DNA of 64,000 nt from UBA935 sp031556725 (GTDB taxonomy: Bacteria; Bacillota; Clostridia; Lachnospirales; Lachnospiraceae): contig JAVBSL010000004.1 of NCBI GenBank assembly GCA_031556725.1, positions 150,849 to 214,848 on the forward strand. Reading direction: 5' to 3'. Within the stretch, counting starts at the first letter, position 1; each line of letters begins with the position of its first letter. Made by a program: the position numbers and the translations under genes. Below are positions 58,558 through 64,000 of this stretch, one piece after another. The notes beneath the pieces are model-generated. The model worked only from the letters and a program-made list of their open reading frames with translations, was not told the DNA's origin and made no database searches.

Positions 58558-58630
58558 CATTCACGGCGGGATTCGAACCCGCGACCCTACCTTTATGAGA
58601 GGTAAACTCTATCCGCTGAGCTACGTGGTT
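58558..58630 (-). tRNA. tRNA-like gene, anticodon CAT (Met), with mismatched acceptor stem
   Basis: On the minus strand: D arm TAGCTCAGCGGATAGAG, anticodon stem-loop TACCT-CTCATAA-AGGTA (anticodon CAT), T arm GCGGG-TTCGAAT-CCCGC. The acceptor strands AACCACG and CGTGAAT pair only at five of seven positions, and no CCA follows (CAA). Everything but the acceptor stem is canonical, so it is a decayed or unusual element-borne tRNA. Confidence 0.65.
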
Positions 58631-58729
58631 ATAGTACCATTTATAGTTTATATCATCTGTGGGGTGATGAGAAGTCAAATGTCATAATTAGTATTATGTA
58701 AGTAAAAATTAAAAAGGAGATAAGAAAAT

Positions 58730-58948
58730 ATGGTAAGACCAGACGGAACTAATAGCGCAGAGGTAATACAAGTTATTAAGACTACGGCAAAAAGAGGGCT
58801 TGGAACAGAAAAAGACCCAGCAAGAGAAGTAACTCAATACTGGGACTTGGATGGAACATTTTTAGCAGAAACGGATGCACAACATTGTATTCCTATAATT
58901 GAATACGATGCAAAAGCAGTAAAAGAATCTATTTTACCGCCTCAATAG
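58730..58948 (+). CDS. Small hypothetical protein
   Basis: A 72-residue soluble protein (MVRPDGTNSAEVIQVIKTTA; YWDLDGTFLAETDAQ). AAAAAGGAGATAAG precedes ATG 58730. It converges on, and overlaps by 20 bases, the end of the DUF4145 gene. Not recognised. The opening segment is reminiscent of small proteins linked to phage-encoded regulators. Confidence 0.6.
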   Translation: MVRPDGTNSAEVIQVIKTTAKRGLGTEKDPAREVTQYWDLDGTFLAETDAQHCIPIIEYDAKAVKESILPPQ

Positions 58949-59615
58949 ACGCTGCATCTTCAGAAATAAGATACATACCAATAAAGTACACTGTAGCTTT
59001 TATGAAAGCTTTCATGTCGTTAACATCACGATCTTGTTGTTTACGGACATAATGAGCTTCGTCATTGCCAATCCAAGCAGATCGTTCTACAAGTGTACGG
59101 ATTTGGTCGTTTTCAATATATTTTTTAATACATGGAGAGAGCATAAGTTTTTTAATTTCTTCAATGCTATCTGGATGCAATTTAATAGCAAAATCCTTTA
59201 CAAGAAACTCCAAAGATTTGCGATAACCCAACCCGGCAATTTCATCAAGGCCGTAGGATTCAGCCGCAAGTGCTTGATTATATATTTTATCAAACTGGGG
59301 AGATAGAGTCGAAATAGACTTGTCAAAAGATTTCTTGAAAAATTTATTTGGCTCAGATGAAATAATAGTTGAACAATAATATACATTTCGATCAGTAGCT
59401 TTTCCAGAAACATAAACACCATAATAGGTTACAAATGAATTATGGCAAGCTGGACAGGCATTAAAGATACTTGCGTCTTCACGATTGTTTAGTGATGATG
59501 CTAAGTAAGTGGGAGAGATACTTGCTTTACAAATAGGACAAACAGTTTCTTCTTCGTACTGCATGTAAGAGTCTTTCGAGTTGATTAAATTAATCATTTT
59601 AACAGTGTGTTCCAT
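58929..59615 (-). CDS. DUF4145-like protein with zinc ribbons
   Basis: A 228-residue protein. N-terminal half has two CxxC pairs (VCPICKASISPTYLASS and NACPACHNSFVTYYG), a zinc-ribbon pair. The C-terminal half is a DUF4145-type helical domain (YNQALAAESYGLDEIAGLGYRKSLEFLVKDFA; ERSAWIGNDEAHYVRKQQDRDVNDMKAFI). The start is ATG 59615 behind AAGGAGGAATG; the longer frame has no site. DUF4145 domains turn up in restriction- and defence-associated proteins, so an anti-phage role is possible but unproven. Confidence 0.75.
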   Translation of the reverse strand: MEHTVKMINLINSKDSYMQYEEETVCPICKASISPTYLASSLNNREDASIFNACPACHNSFVTYYGVYVSGKATDRNVYYCSTIISSEPNKFFKKSFDKSISTLSPQFDKIYNQALAAESYGLDEIAGLGYRKSLEFLVKDFAIKLHPDSIEEIKKLMLSPCIKKYIENDQIRTLVERSAWIGNDEAHYVRKQQDRDVNDMKAFIKATVYFIGMYLISEDAASIEAVK

Positions 59616-59641
59616 AAAACATTCCTCCTTTGTTAAGGAAT

Positions 59642-59670
59642 AGTTTACCATATATATCTTTATATAACAA
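59642..59670 (-). promoter_or_regulatory. Promoter of the DUF4145-like gene
   Basis: On the minus strand TTGTTA (59670-59665), a 17-base spacer, TAAACT (59647-59642), 27 bases before the ATG. In the 319-base gap up to 59935 I find this and one plus-strand promoter but no gene. Confidence 0.5.
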
Positions 59671-59843
59671 TTAATTTACGCAGTCACCTTGACAACTGAA
59701 TATTGATAGTTGGAAGAATATGGGATATAATTAAAATAGGTGGATTGCTGCACACAACAGCCTGATTTAAGCCATGAAATCTACGCGTTGAGTTAATATT
59801 GTTTTGTTTAGAATGGGATGATAAAATTTAAAAAAGAAACTAA

Positions 59844-59872
59844 TTGACGATTCGGAAGGACAAGTGTAGAAT
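59844..59872 (+). promoter_or_regulatory. Promoter of the MORN-like gene
   Basis: TTGACG at 59844-59849, a 17-base spacer, TAGAAT at 59867-59872. Transcription would start near 59880, which makes an ATG at 59881 unlikely as start. Confidence 0.55.
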
Positions 59873-59934
59873 GAAAGGACATGGTTTCGAGAATGGACTG
59901 TGTAAATGTTGAATACGAAAGAGGATTTTGGGAT

Positions 59935-61254
59935 ATGGGGAACAAGGATTCCAAAAAAAGAAAGAAGCACAAAAATTCGGTCGATAAAGCAGATAATGAA
60001 ACTTTAATTAACAATGAAAAGAGCAGTGAAAGTAAATCTAGTGTCACCAACTATGACGGGGAAACAAAATCTAAATCCATTTTGCAAACCCTTGGCGTTG
60101 GTTTTCTAAAATATGGCATAGAGTTGGCGATAGCAATCATTGCGTTTACCGCTATATTACCGTACAGGATGAATGGTATTGAAAAGGATATTAAAGCTAT
60201 AATAGAAACGAGTATACCAGAGTTAAAAGATGACATTGCAAAAATGGGCGGAGATATCTCTAGTCTTAGATCGCAAGTAGAGGTTGTAAGTAACTCTTAC
60301 AACGATTTACGGGACAGAACGATAAGGATAGAGGACAATATAATATCAAAAAATGTTGCAGTACTGAGTCCAATTGAAAGCATGCGAACGCCGCAATTAC
60401 TTATATATAAAGAATCAGAAGATTCATATTCGTTAAACGAACCTTTATGGAACAGCACAGATATAATTGCCATGGATGAAAGTGGTCAGGAGTATAGTGC
60501 AATAGAGTTAACGAACGCGCCTATAATACTGTCATATACAGAAGGAGATCAAGAAACGGTTTTCTTTGGTCAATTCAATGAATTTAATCAGTGGGATGGA
60601 AATTGTATAATTAATGTTTACGAAAATGACAATCTTAAATTGATTATGGATGCAATTTATGATAATGGTGTTGTAAAAAAGTATAGACAAGTACTAAAGG
60701 GGAAATCAAAAGCAGAAGAACCAGAATGGCTAGTTTCGCGAAGAGTAAATGAAGGAAGTTTAAACAGCGGAGATACACAAATATATGAAAGAAAAGAAGA
60801 ATACATTAAAGGTTTCGAGGTGGAAAAAGCTACATATGAAAATGTAATTAGTGTTGAAAAGTTTGAGATAAGTATGTGTGAGCATTTGATTGGCTATTAT
60901 CACGGAAATACATCAAATGGAAAATTCAATGATATAACTGGTGAAGCATACATAGTCAAGTATTTTGAAGATGGAACAGTAAGAACGCTTTATCAAGGTA
61001 ATTTTAAGAATGGTGACTTTGACGATAAAACTGGAAATGCTTGGTACATTGTTAAAAATGACAATACAAATTATATGTACTATAAAGGAGAGTTTGAGGC
61101 CGGTAATACTTTGAAAAATGAAGGAAGCTATTTTGAAAACGACCTTACACTGGAGCGCATCGAAGAAATTATTAATGGAAAGTTTTTTAATTGTGATATC
61201 AATTGGGACAAACTAGGTATAAAGCCGAGTGATACCGATTCTGAAACAGTTTAA
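59935..61254 (+). CDS. Membrane protein with MORN-like repeats
   Basis: A 439-residue protein. A very basic, charged cytoplasmic start (KDSKKRKKHKNS), one membrane helix (IELAIAIIAFTAILPY), a coiled coil (DISSLRSQVEVVSNSYNDLRDRTIRIEDN), then a beta-rich region. Near the C-terminus, MORN-like units: YYHGNTSNGKFNDITGEAY, YQGNFKNGDFDDKTGNAWY, YYKGEFEAGNTLKNEGSY. ATG 59935 follows GAAAGAGG and fits the promoter; earlier in-frame ATG codons at 59881 and 59893 are less likely. Function unknown; a surface-sensing or phage-exclusion role can only be guessed. A terminator follows. Confidence 0.7.
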   Translation: MGNKDSKKRKKHKNSVDKADNETLINNEKSSESKSSVTNYDGETKSKSILQTLGVGFLKYGIELAIAIIAFTAILPYRMNGIEKDIKAIIETSIPELKDDIAKMGGDISSLRSQVEVVSNSYNDLRDRTIRIEDNIISKNVAVLSPIESMRTPQLLIYKESEDSYSLNEPLWNSTDIIAMDESGQEYSAIELTNAPIILSYTEGDQETVFFGQFNEFNQWDGNCIINVYENDNLKLIMDAIYDNGVVKKYRQVLKGKSKAEEPEWLVSRRVNEGSLNSGDTQIYERKEEYIKGFEVEKATYENVISVEKFEISMCEHLIGYYHGNTSNGKFNDITGEAYIVKYFEDGTVRTLYQGNFKNGDFDDKTGNAWYIVKNDNTNYMYYKGEFEAGNTLKNEGSYFENDLTLERIEEIINGKFFNCDINWDKLGIKPSDTDSETV

Positions 61255-61310
61255 GACAAGAAACAGTGTATTAGTATAAGGCACTAGGAATAGCCAATAT
61301 GTTTTTGATA

Positions 61311-61341
61311 CCAACTATCAATATCAGGTAGTTGGTTTTTT
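61311..61341 (+). terminator. Terminator after the MORN-like gene
   Basis: CCAACTA and TAGTTGG pair, loop of 11, then TTTTTTATT. Confidence 0.85.
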
Positions 61342-61520
61342 ATTGTAGGAAAGGAAATTTATGAATATTAATATACTCGGTTCAGAGTAAGCGCATTGTT
61401 TCGGGGTGGATTTAATCCACCACCATTTATCGTTATAATTGTTAACAGAAAATGCAAGCATTTTACACCGCTACTTTGCTAGAATGCAAGCGTTTTACTC
61501 TACCTTGGAGGTTAACGATT

Positions 61521-61937
61521 ATGAGATCAAAACGAGTTTCTGCCGATGAGCAGCTTATGCTCATCATGGAGTGCCGAAAAAGCGGCCTCTCCGATTACCA
61601 GTGGTGCCAGGCAAATAATATCAAGTCTGGAACTTTTTATAACTGGATAAGTAGATTGCGCAAATGTGGAACCACAATTCCTGCATCTTCTCGTCAAGCA
61701 GTGGAAACTGCTCCTTGTTTGCAGGAGGTTGTAAAAGTCGAGTTAGTATCTGATCCTGCTTTAGCACCAGTGCAAATGGAGCAAAATGCTCGCAATCTTG
61801 CAAGCCCTGCCACTATATCACATCCGGCGGTAGAGATATTGCTTGGTGATGTGACGATTCATCTTTTCAACGATGCCAACGAGCGTTTGATTGAAGCGAC
61901 TTTAAGATGTCTGGGAGGTGTTTCCTATGTTAGGTGA
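61521..61937 (+). CDS. tnpA: IS66 TnpA
   Basis: A 138-residue accessory protein of IS66 with an N-terminal helix-turn-helix region (ADEQLMLIMECRKSGLSDYQWCQANNIKSGTFYNWISRLRK) and a C-terminal conserved AVEILLGDVTIHLFNDANERLIEATLRCLGG. ATG 61521 follows GGAGG. It overlaps tnpB by 11 bases. Required with TnpB for transposition in the family, role not fully defined. Confidence 0.92.
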   Translation: MRSKRVSADEQLMLIMECRKSGLSDYQWCQANNIKSGTFYNWISRLRKCGTTIPASSRQAVETAPCLQEVVKVELVSDPALAPVQMEQNARNLASPATISHPAVEILLGDVTIHLFNDANERLIEATLRCLGGVSYVR

Positions 61938-62271
61938 CATATCCCTGGCTACCAACATCTTTATTATTACAGGCTATACCGATATGCGCAAGTCCATTGA
62001 TGGCTTGTGTGCCATTATTATCAATCAATTGAAGGCAGAACCAGACGGCCGTTCCATTTATCTCTTCTGCGGAAAAAGATGTGACCGTATTAAAGTCCTG
62101 CTACGCGAACCTGATGGATACGTCCTGCTTTATAAAAGGCTCGATGTTATACAGGGGCGGTACCGATGGCCAAGGAACAGTTCGGAGGTAAAACCAATCA
62201 CCTGGCAGCAATTCGACTGGCTTATGTCGGGCTTAGAAATCGAGCAGCCAAAGTCCTTGAAAACAGCCTAA
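61927..62271 (+). CDS. tnpB: IS66 TnpB (Orf2)
   Basis: A 114-residue protein typical of IS66 Orf2: TGYTDMRKSIDGLCAIIINQ, IYLFCGKRCDRIKVLLREPDGYVLLYKRLD, RYRWPRNS, ITWQQFDWLMSGLEI. ATG 61927 is preceded by GGGAGG. Length normal for the family. Confidence 0.95.
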   Translation: MLGDISLATNIFIITGYTDMRKSIDGLCAIIINQLKAEPDGRSIYLFCGKRCDRIKVLLREPDGYVLLYKRLDVIQGRYRWPRNSSEVKPITWQQFDWLMSGLEIEQPKSLKTA

Positions 62272-62343
62272 AACCATTGATTTTACTGGATTTTATGCCC
62301 CTTTTGTGGTATACTATCCCTAGTGAATCAAGGAGCAAAAGGC

Positions 62344-63945
62344 ATGGCGAACAGTAGTCAAAATATCCAGCTTATTGAGCTTAAGGATATGATCTCACAA
62401 CTGAATACTACGATCAAAACCCTGAATGAGACGATCTCCAGACAGCAGACAGAGAATGATAATCTGAAAGCAGAGCTTTCATGGTTTCGCCAAAAGTTCT
62501 TTGGTGCTTCCAGTGAACGTCGGGTGGACCTGGTAGAGGGTCAGCTAAGTCTCTTTGATAATCTTCCGGAAGAAGAAACACCGGCAGAGCTGATCGAACC
62601 GGAAATTGTTCCGTTACCTAAGAAGCCCCGCAAGGCAAAGCCTTCCTTAGAAGTTCAGTTTAAAGATATCCCCACCAGAACGGTTATGGCTGACACTCTT
62701 ACAGACGAAGATAAGATGTGCCCACTATGCGGCTTGGAAATGAAACCCATCGGAACCGAATTGATCCGCAGTGAGATCGTATATACGCCGCCAAAACTGG
62801 AACGAATCGAATATATGGCTACCACCTATGCTTGTCAGGAGTGTAAGGATACCGAAGAGCCTCAGTTTATCAAAGATAACGGAAAACCGGCACTAATCCC
62901 CGGAAGCTATACATCCGCTTCATTGTTAGCATATATCCTATACAGAAAGTATGGATTATATATTCCCCTGTACCGTCAGGAGCAGGACTTTCTGCAATTG
63001 AATGCTCCCATAGGGCGCACTTCCATGGCACACTGGATTATCACCGCTGGTCAGGAATACATACAACCGATGTATGACTTCTTCCACCGGGAACTTCTTA
63101 AGCGAAGATTCCTGATGATGGATGAAACGCCCGTCCAGGTACTTAAAGAGGAGGGACGTCGGGCACAGTCAAAGTCCTATTTTTGGCTTGTGCGCACCGG
63201 TGAGGATGGCTTAAATCCCATCATCCTCTACAATTACACTCCTACAAGAGCGGGAGAAAATGCAAAACAGTTCCTAAATGGAATTGCGCCGGGATTCTAT
63301 CTCATGACCGATGGATATCAAGGCTACAACAAGGTGAAGGAAACCAACCGATGCTGCTGTTATGCCCACATCCGAAGATACCTATTGGAGGCCATCCCCA
63401 AGAGTCAGGAGAAGGATTATAGTAATCCGGCAGTTCAAGGTGTTCTGTATTGCAATAAGCTTTTCGAGTATGAAAGAATTTATAAGGAAAAAGGTCTTTC
63501 ATACAAGCAGATAGAGAAACGACGTCTCAAGGACCAAAAACCGGTTGTTGAGGGCTTTATAGCGTGGATTGATCAGGTTAACCCCGGTAGCAACAATAAA
63601 CTAAAAAAGGCCGTTACATACATTCAGAACCGTCGCGATATTCTGATGACCTATTTGGAGGATGGGCGCTGCAGTCTAAGTAATAATCTCAGCGAAAATG
63701 CTATTCGCCCGGTAACCGTTGGCCGTAAGAACTGGCTTTTCAGTGATACGCCAGATGGTGCAGCCGCTAATGCACTATACCTGAGCATTGTGGAGATGTC
63801 AAAGGCATATGGCTTAAATCTATATGAATATCTGAAATTTTTGTTGGAACATCGTCCAAGCAAGGACATGTCAGATGAGGAACTGGCGAATCTTGCACCT
63901 TGGAGCGAAAGGGTTCAGGAACTTTGCAAGGGCAAAGCAGAGTAA
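62344..63945 (+). CDS. tnpC: IS66 transposase TnpC
   Basis: A 533-residue DDE-type transposase: N-terminal coiled coil (IKTLNETISRQQTENDNLKAEL), the LSWFRQKFFGASSERR phrase, a zinc motif CPLCGLEMK...YACQECKD, then the catalytic core with MMDETPVQVL (first Asp), MTDGYQGYN (second Asp) and LSNNLSENAIRPVTVGRKNWLFS (Glu). Full length, so the element is probably active. AAGGAGC precedes ATG 62344. The stop lies in the right subterminal repeat. Confidence 0.96.
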   Translation: MANSSQNIQLIELKDMISQLNTTIKTLNETISRQQTENDNLKAELSWFRQKFFGASSERRVDLVEGQLSLFDNLPEEETPAELIEPEIVPLPKKPRKAKPSLEVQFKDIPTRTVMADTLTDEDKMCPLCGLEMKPIGTELIRSEIVYTPPKLERIEYMATTYACQECKDTEEPQFIKDNGKPALIPGSYTSASLLAYILYRKYGLYIPLYRQEQDFLQLNAPIGRTSMAHWIITAGQEYIQPMYDFFHRELLKRRFLMMDETPVQVLKEEGRRAQSKSYFWLVRTGEDGLNPIILYNYTPTRAGENAKQFLNGIAPGFYLMTDGYQGYNKVKETNRCCCYAHIRRYLLEAIPKSQEKDYSNPAVQGVLYCNKLFEYERIYKEKGLSYKQIEKRRLKDQKPVVEGFIAWIDQVNPGSNNKLKKAVTYIQNRRDILMTYLEDGRCSLSNNLSENAIRPVTVGRKNWLFSDTPDGAAANALYLSIVEMSKAYGLNLYEYLKFLLEHRPSKDMSDEELANLAPWSERVQELCKGKAE

Positions 63946-64000
63946 AACGCTTGCATTTCTAGCAATGGATTACATATGCACCCCGAAATTATGCGCTTAC

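Larger units (their letters stand above)
51225..64000. mobile_element. Integrated element with large serine recombinase (left end visible, right end beyond the window)
   Basis: Begins at the break in the binding-protein gene (crossover within about 51225-51250) next to a large serine recombinase that points outward. Behind it come phage- and island-type genes: zinc-ribbon membrane proteins, DinD, a frameshifted restriction-like nuclease, a cI-like switch, a string of 42-72 residue genes, a tRNA-like gene, DUF4145 and MORN-like proteins, and IS66. G+C is visibly lower than in the preceding 51 kb. No capsid, portal or conjugation genes are seen here, so this is either part of a larger element or a decayed one. 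Confidence 0.75.
61387..64000 (+). mobile_element. Complete IS66-family insertion sequence, 2614 bases
   Basis: Terminal inverted repeats GTAAGCGCATTGTTTCGGGG (61387) and its near-complement at the very end (rightmost bases read GCGCTTAC; reverse complement GTAAGCGCATAATTTCGGGG). A subterminal inverted pair also exists (61476-61499 against 63941-63965, one difference). It contains the three IS66 genes. IS66 elements make 8-base target duplications; the left flank is GGTTCAGA (61379-61386), the right flank lies outside the window. Confidence 0.95.

Noticed and set aside
59881..59934. ATG 59881 as start of the MORN-like protein
   Set aside because: The predicted transcription start is at about 59880, leaving no leader; GAAAGAGG and ATG 59935 fit better.

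Overview
The window looks like chromosome of an anaerobic, Gram-positive Clostridia bacterium, most likely a Lachnospiraceae-type organism. The grounds are AGGAGG-type ribosome sites, lipoprotein signal peptides, ECF-type vitamin/nucleoside uptake, YesN/YesM-type two-component systems, DUF6033 and DUF1836 proteins, a class B sortase with Cna_B surface protein, and NAD-type malic enzyme. I ran no database search; all family names come from motifs read in the translations.

Layout. 1-0.8 kb is the tail of an ABC-2 permease operon. 0.9-1.8 kb is an XRE/KilA-N pair whose KilA-N protein is cut short. 1.8-6.2 kb is a divergently transcribed cysteine hydrolase, then a nucleoside phosphorylase and a complete ECF transporter (S, T and double ATPase). 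Its last gene overlaps by 4 bases a monosaccharide-sensing operon (6.2-12.8 kb): a ChvE-like lipoprotein, a YesN-type regulator, a Cache-HAMP-HisKA kinase and two more sugar-binding proteins. A terminator follows, then the transporter that system probably controls (chvE-mmsA-mmsB, 12.9-16.9 kb). 16.9-29.6 kb is a cell-surface region: an HD-GYP protein with a CBM2-like outer domain, a 3512-residue Cna_B-repeat protein and its class B sortase. 29.7-36.4 kb holds a chemoreceptor, a secreted FG-GAP-like protein with an OmpR-type two-component system and accessory protein, and a DUF6033 protein. 36.5-38.7 kb is a malate-type dehydrogenase plus malic enzyme, followed by a 231-base inverted-repeat element. 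39.1-44.6 kb has a TetM/EF-G-like GTPase fused to a YacP/Rae1 nuclease domain, a response regulator and a diguanylate cyclase. 44.7-50.4 kb contains housekeeping and envelope genes: Csp, a degenerate M23 protein, a YerC-type regulator, DUF1836, Hpt, a sigma/anti-sigma set and a ferredoxin-type aldo/keto reductase.

From about 51.2 kb to the end is an integrated element. A large serine recombinase sits directly against a truncated NitT/TauT-type binding protein gene. Behind it are DinD, zinc-ribbon membrane proteins, a frameshifted HsdR-N-like nuclease, a cI-like switch with divergent promoters and operator, several very small genes, a tRNA-like gene, a DUF4145 protein, a MORN-like membrane protein and a complete IS66 element ending at the last base of the window.

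The features most worth following up are the GTPase-ribonuclease fusion, the CBM2-HD-GYP sensor beside a giant isopeptide-domain adhesin, the three-binding-protein sugar-sensing system, the codon-phased 32-base palindrome in the KilA-N gene, and the repeated leader and 55-base repeats of the integrated element.
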